From Actinobacillus sp. GY-402 (GTDB lineage Bacteria > Pseudomonadota > Gammaproteobacteria > Enterobacterales > Pasteurellaceae), in NCBI RefSeq assembly GCF_014843355.1, contig NZ_CP062137.1, positions 1,488,001 through 1,552,000 on the forward strand: DNA of 64,000 nucleotides, written 5' to 3'. The translations under genes were made by a program, and so were the position numbers. The first letter of the stretch is position 1, and each line of letters begins with the position of its first letter. Under the pieces are notes generated by a model. It was not told the origin of the DNA. It did not search any database and was given only the letters and a program-made list of their open reading frames with translations. Shown piece by piece: positions 53,932 to 62,148 of the stretch.

Positions 53932-54189
53932 TTAAAGTTTAACTGGTTGGCGTCGTGTTCGGCTGCGCGGTTTCAATTCCAAATCAATCGTTCCGACCGC
54001 AGGATCTGATGGGGATAAAGCTTCCGCTGCCGACATCGGGCGTTGCTGCAATTGCTCAAATTTTTCATAGCTCATCAATACGAACACCGGCTCACCACGA
54101 TTGGTGATAGTGACGGGCGAAATCATTGCGGCCTTTTGAGCTTGTCCCAAATGCTGATTGAATTCGCGGCTTGTCATAATCGTCATCAT
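53932..54189 (-). CDS. Phd/YefM-family antitoxin
   Basis: 85 aa. The N-terminal DNA-binding half has TSREFNQHLGQAQKAAMISPVTITNRGEP and VFVLMSYEKFEQLQ, the Phd/YefM pattern; the basic C-terminal tail (LKPRSRTRRQPVKL) would bind the toxin. It starts after AGGAGAACG at 54189, though in-frame ATGs lie 3 and 12 bp downstream. It is first in the operon, consistent with antitoxin-first autoregulation. Confidence 0.82.
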   Translation of the reverse strand: MMTIMTSREFNQHLGQAQKAAMISPVTITNRGEPVFVLMSYEKFEQLQQRPMSAAEALSPSDPAVGTIDLELKPRSRTRRQPVKL

Positions 54190-54216
54190 CGTTCTCCTTG
54201 TCTATACATTTTCCAT

Positions 54217-54230
54217 AATGTTACTACATT
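54217..54230. promoter_or_regulatory. Candidate operator of the toxin-antitoxin operon
   Basis: AATGT-TACT-ACATT palindrome in the 119-bp divergent spacer, 28 bp from the antitoxin start. Weak evidence, but well placed for autorepression. Confidence 0.35.
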
Positions 54231-54247
54231 TATAACAAAGTTGCAAT

Positions 54248-54276
54248 TTGTCCCCGTACCGGTTCTTTGCTAAAAT
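54248..54276 (+). promoter_or_regulatory. yjgA promoter
   Basis: TTGTCC, 17-bp spacer, TAAAAT; the -10 ends 32 bp before the yjgA ATG. Confidence 0.6.
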
Positions 54277-54308
54277 GCCGCAAAATTCAATCGGTATAAG
54301 GAATAACA

Positions 54309-54854
54309 ATGAAAAAACGGGGCAAGAAACCGGAACTGGACTGGACGGACGACGAACAGGAAGAAATCATCTGGGTGAGCAAAAGCGAGATCAAACGTGA
54401 CGCGGAAGAATTGAAAAAGCTGGGCGCAAAATTAGTCGAATTAACCCAGACCAATTTAGACAAAATCCCGTTAAACGAGCGTTTGCTGGACGCCGTAAAT
54501 CTGGCTCGTCGTTCGGAGAGAGAAGCCAAACGTCGCCAGTTGCAATTTATCGGCAAATTACTGCGTTCGGCGACAGAAGATGAAATTAATCATATCCGTG
54601 AAAGTCTGGATAAAATCGAGAATAAGCACAACCAACAACAAGCTATGCTGCACAAGCTTGAGCAGCTACGCGATGAACTGGTTGCCGGCGACGATGCGAT
54701 ATTAACAAAATTTTACGATGACTATCCGCAAGCGGATCGCCAGCATTTGCGTAATCTGGTGCGCGCGGCGAAAAAGGAAAAAGAACAAGACAAAGCGCCT
54801 AAAGCCTATCGCGAGATTTATCAATATTTAAAAGAATTGATTCTGGAAGATTAA
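54309..54854 (+). CDS. yjgA: DUF615 ribosome-associated protein YjgA (DarP)
   Basis: 50S assembly factor family. 181 aa, highly charged and helical, with [31 protein letters not shown], then the helical [33 protein letters not shown] and [30 protein letters not shown], which are the family hallmarks. It is divergent from the toxin-antitoxin operon and converges on the carboxypeptidase through a REP pair that may serve as a terminator. Confidence 0.93.
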   Translation: MKKRGKKPELDWTDDEQEEIIWVSKSEIKRDAEELKKLGAKLVELTQTNLDKIPLNERLLDAVNLARRSEREAKRRQLQFIGKLLRSATEDEINHIRESLDKIENKHNQQQAMLHKLEQLRDELVAGDDAILTKFYDDYPQADRQHLRNLVRAAKKEKEQDKAPKAYREIYQYLKELILED

Positions 54855-54873
54855 ACATAGGTTGGGCTTGAAC

Positions 54874-54935
54874 GTAGGGTGGGCTTGCCAGCCCACCATT
54901 AGAAACTTTTTGGTGGGCAAGCATGCCCACCCTAC
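54874..54935. repeat. Inverted pair of REP palindromes without a transposase
   Basis: GTAGGGTGGGCTTGCCAGCCCACC (54874-54897) and its inverted relative (54912-54935, reading GTAGGGTGGGCATGCTTGCC on the minus strand), spaced by 14 bp. These are the same units that flank the transposase at 56.9 kb. A degenerate relative, TAGGTTGGGCTTG, lies at 54858. The pair is 3 bp from the carboxypeptidase stop. Confidence 0.85.
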
Positions 54936-54938
54936 CTG

Positions 54939-55619
54939 TCATACGAAATACCGTTCAAAAATCTCATCTAAATGTTCAATTAAACAATCTTTGCCACCGA
55001 TTTCTTCCGTTTCCCAGGCGGAAATCAAAAGCTCCGGCGTAAACCGATTCTGCGCTTGTTCCGCCAAAGGCCAATAGCTAATATGCCAAGGCTCGCGCCC
55101 TACTTCGATTGACTTTTCGGATTGCATAAAAGGCAAGGTAAAACCGAAGGTCTCCAGATTATCTGCTAACCATGCACTTAAATCCGCAAAATAGCCGCCT
55201 TGTTCGTATTCCCAGGGTTCAAGCTGAAGCGACTGATTTTCGGGAATGCGATCAGGATCCCAAAAATCAATTTCCGTGCCCCAATGATGGCGGCTGGCGC
55301 CCGGCAAAGCCGACCAACGCAAAATGGCCTGGCATTTTTCCCATGAAGAAAGTGCGGTCAGATTTACTGCAGTTCCGTGATCGTCGTGCACCTTGCGTTC
55401 GCCGTTGAATTTTCCGTTCCAAATCAGCTGCTGCCGCCAAAAATCGCGAAAACTGCTGGCGGGTTGTAAATTGAAGCCGTTTTTGACCGCACTTTGCTGT
55501 AACGCCTGAAACGCTCGCACCGCCTGCGCCTGCAGAAAATGGTTCGACGAATAAGGGCAAGGCAACGGCAGCAAATGCGTGCGGGATTTACCGGTTAGTT
55601 GTTCGGGTGTTAATTTCAT
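54939..55619 (-). CDS. M15 family D-alanyl-D-alanine carboxypeptidase (VanY-like)
   Basis: Zinc carboxypeptidase predicted to trim peptidoglycan stems. 226 aa with SSFRDFWRQQLIWN, GASRHHWGTEIDFW (SxHxxGxAxD metal motif) and WHISYWP (second His). No clear signal peptide is visible. Its 3' end abuts an inverted REP pair. Converges with yjgA. Confidence 0.85.
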   Translation of the reverse strand: MKLTPEQLTGKSRTHLLPLPCPYSSNHFLQAQAVRAFQALQQSAVKNGFNLQPASSFRDFWRQQLIWNGKFNGERKVHDDHGTAVNLTALSSWEKCQAILRWSALPGASRHHWGTEIDFWDPDRIPENQSLQLEPWEYEQGGYFADLSAWLADNLETFGFTLPFMQSEKSIEVGREPWHISYWPLAEQAQNRFTPELLISAWETEEIGGKDCLIEHLDEIFERYFV

Positions 55620-55699
55620 TTTTGGTTACATTGTCGGGCAATTACGAACGTTTATTAAGCTCGAAAAAAGCGCATCTAATATGCCCGGATAAATTGGGG

Positions 55700-56830
55700 T
55701 CAATCCAAAAGATTAACCAGCATTCGTTGATAAACGGCGCCCAGTGCCACTAAATCCGCCACGGGAACGCATTCGTTCACTTTATGAATGGTGGCGTTTA
55801 ACGGACCGAGTTCCACCACTTCCGCTCCCATTAGCGCAATAAACCGTCCGTCTGATGTGCCGCCGCCGGTATCCAGTTTAGGTTTAATACCAACGATCGA
55901 TTCTAAACCGTTTACCACGGCGTCTACCAATTTTCCCACTTCAGTGAGAAAGGGTTTGCCGGATAAATCCCAGTTAATACGATACTTCAAGCCGTGTTTT
56001 TTCAGCATCTCCGCCACAGTATTTTTGATGAGCTCATCCGTCACTTCCGTGCAATAACGCAAATTGAACTGCACATATAATTCGCCCGGAATCACGTTAT
56101 TAGAACCGGTTCCCGCCCGAATATTGGCGATCTGCAGGCTGGTCGGCGGAAAAAATGCATTACCCTTATCCCATTGATATGCGGTTAATTCCTGTAAAAA
56201 CGGTAACGCTTTATGCACCGGATTTTCCGCTAAATGAGGATATGCCACGTGCCCCTGAATGCCTTCAATATAAAGATTACCCGTAATGGAGCCGCGCCGT
56301 CCGTTTTTCACCACATCGCCCAAGGTGTTTGAGCTGGAAGGTTCGCCCACCATGCAGAAATCAATATTTTCGCCGCGCGCCATCAGGGTTTCCACCACGC
56401 GCACCGTGCCGTCTTTAGCGGCGGCTTCTTCATCCGACGTAATCAAAAACGCGATCGTACCGGCGTGATTCGGATTGGCTTTCACATATTCTTCCGCCGC
56501 TACCACCATCGCCGCCAACGAGCCTTTCATATCCGCCGCGCCGCGCCCGTACAAGATATCATCCACGATTTTGGCTTCAAAAGGCGGATAAGTCCATTGA
56601 CTTTCATCTCCGGGCGGCACCACGTCCGTATGCCCGGCAAAGGCCACAACCGGCGCACCGGAACCGTGTTTCGCCCACAGATTCATGGTATCGTTAAAGG
56701 GCATCCATTCAATGACGAATCCTAATTGTTCCAGTCGTTGCGCAATAACTTGCTGGCAGCCCTGATCATCCGGAGAAACGGACGGACGACGGATTAAATT
56801 TTGCGCTAATTCGATAATGTTATGATTCAT
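55700..56830 (-). CDS. dapE: Succinyl-diaminopimelate desuccinylase
   Basis: Zinc amidohydrolase in diaminopimelate/lysine synthesis. 376 aa. M20 motifs: [12 protein letters not shown] (metal His, Asp), [10 protein letters not shown] (bridging Asp), ITSDEEAAA (catalytic Glu) and CMVGEPSS. Followed by a REP palindrome and the transposase. Same orientation. Confidence 0.95.
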   Translation of the reverse strand: MNHNIIELAQNLIRRPSVSPDDQGCQQVIAQRLEQLGFVIEWMPFNDTMNLWAKHGSGAPVVAFAGHTDVVPPGDESQWTYPPFEAKIVDDILYGRGAADMKGSLAAMVVAAEEYVKANPNHAGTIAFLITSDEEAAAKDGTVRVVETLMARGENIDFCMVGEPSSSNTLGDVVKNGRRGSITGNLYIEGIQGHVAYPHLAENPVHKALPFLQELTAYQWDKGNAFFPPTSLQIANIRAGTGSNNVIPGELYVQFNLRYCTEVTDELIKNTVAEMLKKHGLKYRINWDLSGKPFLTEVGKLVDAVVNGLESIVGIKPKLDTGGGTSDGRFIALMGAEVVELGPLNATIHKVNECVPVADLVALGAVYQRMLVNLLD

Positions 56831-56851
56831 AAATTCTTTTTTATGCCATCT

Positions 56852-56875
56852 GTAGGGTGGGCTTGCCAGCCCACC
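56852..56875 (+). repeat. REP palindrome, left of the transposase
   Basis: GTAGGGTGGGCTTGCCAGCCCACC, identical to the unit at 54874-54897. It lies between the dapE start and the transposase stop. Confidence 0.9.
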
Positions 56876-56884
56876 AATAAGTTA

Positions 56885-57418
56885 TTATTCAAAATCAAGA
56901 CAGGAAATTTCATGACAAATATCTCCGCCCCAATCTTCATCAAAAAGACCAAGTCTAACATCACGATGAAATGATGAATATTCCCAATCACTAACCTTCG
57001 TTACATATCCGTGTTTAACAGGATTATAATAAATATAATCAATATGATTGTTCAAATCTCGATCATCTCGAATCAGATGCTCCCAAAACCGCCTTTGCCA
57101 GATACCGCTTTCTCTTTTCTTTAATTGACTTGCTGTTTTATCCGTTCGATTCTGTATACGCCTCGAAAAATTTGTTTTAATTGCACCAATTCTTCGGGAA
57201 TAATTACTATCACCTTCAGGCAACTGCATAATAACATGAAAATGATCAGGCAATACTACAATCGCAATAGTTTCAAAGGGATAATAAGATTGAACTTCAC
57301 GATAGGCTTCACGAAAATCACCAATAAAATCAGTTAACAATGTACTTTTACGATCTAATAATACTATCGTAAAAAAATACATTGCACCTTCAGTAAAATC
57401 ACGACGATAGTTAGACAT
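56885..57418 (-). CDS. REP-associated tyrosine transposase (RAYT)
   Basis: Y1/IS200-like HUH-superfamily endonuclease that nicks and joins single-stranded REP DNA. 177 aa. The HUH pair is in LPDHFHVIMQLPEGD (His59 and His61) and the catalytic Tyr region is HIDYIYYNPVKHGYV, with the conserved IWQRRFWEHLIRD segment between, all typical of RAYT proteins. Inverted REP units lie 9 bp beyond its stop and 19 bp before its start. It looks intact. Confidence 0.9.
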   Translation of the reverse strand: MSNYRRDFTEGAMYFFTIVLLDRKSTLLTDFIGDFREAYREVQSYYPFETIAIVVLPDHFHVIMQLPEGDSNYSRRIGAIKTNFSRRIQNRTDKTASQLKKRESGIWQRRFWEHLIRDDRDLNNHIDYIYYNPVKHGYVTKVSDWEYSSFHRDVRLGLFDEDWGGDICHEISCLDFE

Positions 57419-57437
57419 TCTCGATATTCTGTTTATT

Positions 57438-57461
57438 GGTGGGCTAGCAAGCCCACCCTAC
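57438..57461 (-). repeat. REP palindrome, right of the transposase
   Basis: GGTGGGCTAGCAAGCCCACCCTAC on the plus strand; inverted relative to 56852-56875. It lies between yffB and the transposase, 6 bp past the yffB stop. Confidence 0.9.
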
Positions 57462-57467
57462 ATATAT

Positions 57468-57821
57468 TCATTTTATTTGGGAAAACGCTGCCGTGTAATC
57501 TTGCTCATTAAAACCAATTAATGCAATTCCGTCTTGCAGGATGATGGGGCGTTTGATGAGTGTAGGTTGCTCCGCCAGCACGCAAAGTGCGGTCGATTTT
57601 TTCAATGTTTTTTTCGTGTTTTCATCCAGATTACGCCAACTTGTGCTGCGTTTATTGACTAATTCCCGCCAGCCGAATTGCGCTTCGGCACGCACCAGAA
57701 AATCGGGTTCCAAGCCGTCTACACGGTAATCGTGCAAGCGGTGTTCGATGCCGTGTTCCGTCAGCCATTTCAACGCTTTTTTCACGGTGTCGCAATTTTT
57801 AATGCCGTAAACAATCATCAT
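57468..57821 (-). CDS. ArsC/Spx family protein YffB
   Basis: Thioredoxin-fold protein of the YffB branch of the arsenate-reductase/Spx family. 117 aa with VYGIKNCDTVKKALKWL (single Cys, CxxT rather than CxxC), the EHRLHDYRVDGL segment and RPIILQDG, typical of Spx-like proteins. Function unproven. The gss stop overlaps its ATG by 4 bp (ATGA), so gss and yffB are an operon. Confidence 0.85.
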   Translation of the reverse strand: MMIVYGIKNCDTVKKALKWLTEHGIEHRLHDYRVDGLEPDFLVRAEAQFGWRELVNKRSTSWRNLDENTKKTLKKSTALCVLAEQPTLIKRPIILQDGIALIGFNEQDYTAAFSQIK

Positions 57822-59704
57822 TTTAAGAAATCCTTATCCGAAATTACGCGAAGCGGTTGCATATCGCTGTCGCCCACAATAACACGCGTCGGATCGGAAC
57901 GCAAACAGCTGCCGCCGTAATGCCCGCCCACCGTAAACGTGCAGATTTGGGTGTATTGTTCCTCCACTTTCGGCAGGCACCAAAGACGTTGATAAATGTT
58001 AGTCTGGCTGTCGAATTTACCAAAAGTGCGGTCGGAAATTTCACCGTTTTCGCCGATAAGCTGCACGTTGTCGCCGCGGCGTCCGCCAATCGGTTTTTGC
58101 GCATAACCGTCTTTGCGTAAAGCGTCCGTCAATTCAAAAGTCGCTTCCAGCAAATAACGATGATTCGGGAATAATGACCACAGCACCGGTAAAATTGCTT
58201 TATTGCTCGGAATGGCCGTCCATAACGGTTCGTACACTAGCACTTCCGGACGCAGCAGAACGTCAATCAAACGCACGGTATCGCCCGGATAACCCGTGCG
58301 AATCGGCGGCGCCACTTCTTTGCCCGTCGCATCTTCGCGCAGCTGTTCCAGCACGGTTTCCCACGCCCAGGTTTTCCACACCGTCCGAACGGGATTGCCG
58401 TCATCGTCCAGCAAATTGCCGCGCGTATCCCAATGCAAGCCTTCCGTGCCGTGAATAATTTTGGTTTGAAACTCCGCTTGCGTTAAGGCTTTCTGCATAA
58501 ACATGGCATGATAATCTTCTTCAAAATCATTATCCTGCATGATATGCACCAACGGCGTCGCCTGACTGTGTTTCCAGCAATCCGTCAACACATTACGCAA
58601 ATCCGCCCCCGGATTTTTGCCCGCCGTTAGCCCCGCCTGAATCGCCCATTGATTCAGAATATCGCCCGCTTCCGCGTGGCAGGACGCGCTGTCCGCGTTG
58701 TATTCGTAAACTTTCAGCCCGTTTTTATCCATACAGAAATCCAACCGTCCGCTAATGGTTTGATAACGACGGTTCTGCCAGGACAAACGCAGACGCGGCC
58801 ACAGCAATTTCGGGATATTGAACAATTGCAACAGATTATCGTCTTTCAGCACTTTATCGGTGGCATGCAAATACATCAAATGTAATTCGTTGGTGGCGCG
58901 AATCAATTCCTGATGGGCGGATTCGGAAATCGTAAAATAGCGATATTGATCGGTGCGACTGACGCAATGTCCCTTCATCGCCGTAACAAAAGCTTTCTCG
59001 AAATCGTTATTTTCGTTCAGCCATTTGCCGTCGAACTGACCGCGGTTTTCCAGATGATTCGGTCTGATTTCCAGCAAAGCCGGTTCCGGCATCGGTTGCG
59101 GAATGCTGTAAGCGGTGTCGTCCGTTTGAATCATCCAGCCCAGAATTTCCGTGTCGTCAAAAGTGTCGTGCAAAAAATAGCCGTTTTCATCGGCGGTCAT
59201 CGGCAATTCCCGAGTCCATTGCTGGCCGCGCGGTAAGCGGGAATGCAACACGTTTTGTTCCGCAATTCGGATTTTATGTTCAAACACTTCCGTAATAATC
59301 GCCACATGTCCGGTATGTTTGAACTCGCCGCCTTCCTGCCAAATCAGTAAAGCGCCGGCCTCAGGCTTTTTTTTACTGCCGTTGGCAAAAGCCTGCAACG
59401 GCAAAATCGTGTCGTTCACCACTTGGCGCAAAAATCGCAAAGAGAAAATTTCATAGGCCATGCCCACATCCGTAAACACCCAGCCGTGATTAAGATAAAG
59501 ATAGCGACGGGCGAATTCCACACACTGCCATTTATATCCCATATACTCATGCCCGATATAGCTACGAAACGCCGCATCGTCAGGATATTCCCGCTTGTCC
59601 GCGGTTTCATAATCCGACGAATAAATCGCGATGCCGCCCGGCGCGTACCCGAGCAGACTGCCAAAAGGATCGTGAGTGGTAATATTAGGCGAAATGTCAG
59701 GCAT
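57818..59704 (-). CDS. gss: Bifunctional glutathionylspermidine synthetase/amidase
   Basis: Makes glutathionylspermidine from glutathione and spermidine and hydrolyses it again. 628 aa: an N-terminal CHAP amidase (about 30-200) with GYKWQCVEFARRY (catalytic Cys61) and HTGHVAIITE (catalytic His), and a C-terminal ATP-grasp-like synthetase (about 220-620) with KVYEYNADSASCHAE and YAQKPIGGRRGDN. Length and domain order match the E. coli enzyme (~619 aa). It overlaps yffB by four bases. Confidence 0.93.
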   Translation of the reverse strand: MPDISPNITTHDPFGSLLGYAPGGIAIYSSDYETADKREYPDDAAFRSYIGHEYMGYKWQCVEFARRYLYLNHGWVFTDVGMAYEIFSLRFLRQVVNDTILPLQAFANGSKKKPEAGALLIWQEGGEFKHTGHVAIITEVFEHKIRIAEQNVLHSRLPRGQQWTRELPMTADENGYFLHDTFDDTEILGWMIQTDDTAYSIPQPMPEPALLEIRPNHLENRGQFDGKWLNENNDFEKAFVTAMKGHCVSRTDQYRYFTISESAHQELIRATNELHLMYLHATDKVLKDDNLLQLFNIPKLLWPRLRLSWQNRRYQTISGRLDFCMDKNGLKVYEYNADSASCHAEAGDILNQWAIQAGLTAGKNPGADLRNVLTDCWKHSQATPLVHIMQDNDFEEDYHAMFMQKALTQAEFQTKIIHGTEGLHWDTRGNLLDDDGNPVRTVWKTWAWETVLEQLREDATGKEVAPPIRTGYPGDTVRLIDVLLRPEVLVYEPLWTAIPSNKAILPVLWSLFPNHRYLLEATFELTDALRKDGYAQKPIGGRRGDNVQLIGENGEISDRTFGKFDSQTNIYQRLWCLPKVEEQYTQICTFTVGGHYGGSCLRSDPTRVIVGDSDMQPLRVISDKDFLK

Positions 59705-59770
59705 ACTGCGCTCCTAACCGAAATGAATAAAAGAAAGGCGTTAGTATAGATCCAATTAAACGGGAAAACA

Positions 59771-59811
59771 AAAGTGCGGTCAAAAAACGTTTCATTTTTT
59801 GACCGCACTTT
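59771..59811 (-). terminator. thrABC terminator from an inverted USS pair
   Basis: AAAGTGCGGTCAAAAAA (59771-59787) and TTTTTTGACCGCACTTT (59795-59811) are perfectly complementary over 17 bp with a 7-nt loop; the ascending arm has its own T-run. Confidence 0.85.
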
Positions 59812-59831
59812 ACACGGGAATCTCTACGCGA

Positions 59832-61106
59832 TTATTTCAGCAAATAAGCGCGTAATGTGGCGAAATCCGCCTCCATTTCGTCGGAAAGCAACGGCAATTT
59901 ATTGTGTTTGTCCAGAGCTTGCGGTAACGGCAGTTCAATATTCAGAATGCGTTCTACGCTTTCTTTGAATTTCGCCGGATGAGCGGTGCATAAGAAAATG
60001 CCCGTTTCGCCCGGTTGAAGTTGATTTTTCAACGCCTGATAGGCAATCGCGCCGTGCGGTTCGCACAGATAACCTTCCGCATATTCCGCTTTTAAGGCGG
60101 CTTCCGTTTGCGCATCGGTTAAGCTGGCGGAGGCCAAATCTTTCAGGCTCCACCCGTTGCGTTTAAACAATTCTTCCACTCGTGGCCAGTTGTTCGGGCG
60201 ACTGACGTCCATGGCGTTGGAAAGGGTGGCAATCGTTGCCTTCGGTTCCCATTTTCCGCCGGCTAAATAACGCGGCACGGTATCGTTGGCATTGGTGGAA
60301 GCGATAAAGCGCTTAATCGGCAGGCCCAAGGTTTTGGCGATTAATCCGGCGGTCAGGTTGCCGAAATTGCCGCTCGGCACGGACACGACCAGATCTTTGC
60401 GTTTTTCTTTCGGTAATTGCGCCACCGCTTCAAAATAGTAACAAATTTGCGCCAATAAACGGCTGATGTTAATGGAATTGGCGGAATTCAAGCCGATTGT
60501 TCGCCGTAATTCTTCGTCGTCAAAGGCTTGTTTGACTAACGCCTGACAAGCGTCAAAATCCGAATGAACGGCGACGGTGCGGATATTACCGCCAAGGGTA
60601 CAGAACAATTTTTCCTGCAACGGACTGATTTTGCCTTTCGGATAAAGAATCACCACATTAATGTTTTCCAATCCGTAAAAGGCGTGCGCCACCGCCGCAC
60701 CGGTATCGCCCGAGGTTGCCGTCAAAATGGTGATTTTGCCGTCGCCGCGCACCGTGGCCAAGGCTTGCGCCATAAAGCGTCCGCCGAAATCTTTGAAAGC
60801 CAGCGTCGGGCCATGAAACAATTCCAGCGCGTAAATATTTTCATTCACTTTCGCCAACGGCGCCGGAAACGTGAAAGCATTTTTCACCATGGCATTTAAT
60901 TTTTCCGTCGGAATTTCGTCGCCGATAATCGCGCCCAGAATTTTCTGGCTGCGTTCCACCAACGGCAGATCCAGCAAAGCGTCAATATCGTCTAACTGCG
61001 GAATCACTTCGGGGAAAAACAAGCCCTGGTCTTTTCCCAGCCCCTGACGCACCGCTTGGGCAAAGTTAACTCGTTCTTCAGGGTGTTTGATGTTGTATAG
61101 ATTCAT
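59832..61106 (-). CDS. thrC: Threonine synthase
   Basis: PLP enzyme converting O-phosphohomoserine to threonine. I start it at the ATG at 61106 (MNLYNIKHPEERVNF, 424 aa, matching E. coli's 428); the frame is open 21 codons further but that extension has no counterpart. Landmarks are LAFKDFGGRF (PLP lysine), LTATSGDTGAAVAHAF and VPSGNFGNLTAGLIAK. Third gene of thrABC. Confidence 0.96.
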   Translation of the reverse strand: MNLYNIKHPEERVNFAQAVRQGLGKDQGLFFPEVIPQLDDIDALLDLPLVERSQKILGAIIGDEIPTEKLNAMVKNAFTFPAPLAKVNENIYALELFHGPTLAFKDFGGRFMAQALATVRGDGKITILTATSGDTGAAVAHAFYGLENINVVILYPKGKISPLQEKLFCTLGGNIRTVAVHSDFDACQALVKQAFDDEELRRTIGLNSANSINISRLLAQICYYFEAVAQLPKEKRKDLVVSVPSGNFGNLTAGLIAKTLGLPIKRFIASTNANDTVPRYLAGGKWEPKATIATLSNAMDVSRPNNWPRVEELFKRNGWSLKDLASASLTDAQTEAALKAEYAEGYLCEPHGAIAYQALKNQLQPGETGIFLCTAHPAKFKESVERILNIELPLPQALDKHNKLPLLSDEMEADFATLRAYLLK

Positions 61107-61197
61107 GTCTGTGTCCAATTTCTTGTTCAATTTCGACCGCACTTTACACCAATTCCGGCATTTGCACAAAAAGTGCGGTCAATTTTTTCGTTGTTTT

Positions 61198-62148
61198 TTA
61201 ATCCAATGCTCTGGCGCCTTGATTGTCCACTTTGCAAATATGCACGAAGCCTTCGTTATTTTGCAGATAATGTTGCTCCAGATATTTTGCCACTTTGGTC
61301 GCCGTTTGCAAATCCGGCGCGATGGCAAACATGGTCGGACCGGAACCGGAAATACCGCAGGCCAACGCGCCGAGATCCCTTGTTGCCTGTTTCACTTCGG
61401 CAAAATTCGGCAGCAAGGCGGCGCGATACGGTTCGGCGATAACATCCTGCATCATCATTGCGGCCAAGGCTTCCTGATGGGTGTGGCAGGCATGTACGAA
61501 GCTGCCGAGATGGCGACCGTGGTCAATCACGTCCTTGCGGGTATAGCTTTTCGGCAGAATAGCGCGCGCTTCGGCGGTGGAAACTTCAATGCCCGGATAG
61601 GCCAGTACCCAGTACCAGTGATCGAAAAACGGCAAGGTCTGGCTGATATTGCCCAGACTTTCCACCATTAACTGCAAGCCGCCCAGGTAGCAGGGCGCCA
61701 CGTTGTCGTAATGGATTGAACCGGAAATCCGCCCTTCCAGTTCGCCCATCATTTCTAACAATTCCATTTTAGAAAAAGGCTCGTTATGGAATCGATTTAA
61801 CGCCACTAACGCGGCCACGATAGAACAGGCGCTGGAACCCAGGCCCGAACCGATCGGCATATTTTTTTCCAGCGTTAAGCGTAACGGTTTGACGCCGATA
61901 CCCCGTAATTTCAAGCGTTCGCTGAACAACACGTACGCTTGATAAACAATATTTTTTTGCGGTTCTTTCGGCAGTTTGCGGACAAAATAACCGACGCTTT
62001 CCAGTTCAAAACCGTTTGCGATTTCATCAATTTGAACCACATCGCCCAATAAGGAACCGTCGATGGGCGAAATCGCCGCGCCTAAGGTATCGAAACCCAC
62101 ACTGACATTGGCACTGGAAGCCGGCGCATAAATTCGTAAGGACATCAT
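61198..62148 (-). CDS. thrB: Homoserine kinase
   Basis: GHMP kinase phosphorylating homoserine. 316 aa with [14 protein letters not shown], the ATP loop [16 protein letters not shown] and [13 protein letters not shown]. Its start overlaps the thrA stop by four bases. A 91-bp spacer with an inverted USS pair (61135-61145/61170-61180) separates it from thrC. Confidence 0.96.
   Translation of the reverse strand: MMSLRIYAPASSANVSVGFDTLGAAISPIDGSLLGDVVQIDEIANGFELESVGYFVRKLPKEPQKNIVYQAYVLFSERLKLRGIGVKPLRLTLEKNMPIGSGLGSSACSIVAALVALNRFHNEPFSKMELLEMMGELEGRISGSIHYDNVAPCYLGGLQLMVESLGNISQTLPFFDHWYWVLAYPGIEVSTAEARAILPKSYTRKDVIDHGRHLGSFVHACHTHQEALAAMMMQDVIAEPYRAALLPNFAEVKQATRDLGALACGISGSGPTMFAIAPDLQTATKVAKYLEQHYLQNNEGFVHICKVDNQGARALD

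Noticed and set aside
61135-61180. Terminator between thrB and thrC
   Set aside because: Inverted USS pair with a 24-nt loop and no T-run after it on the minus strand; the thr genes are expected to be cotranscribed.
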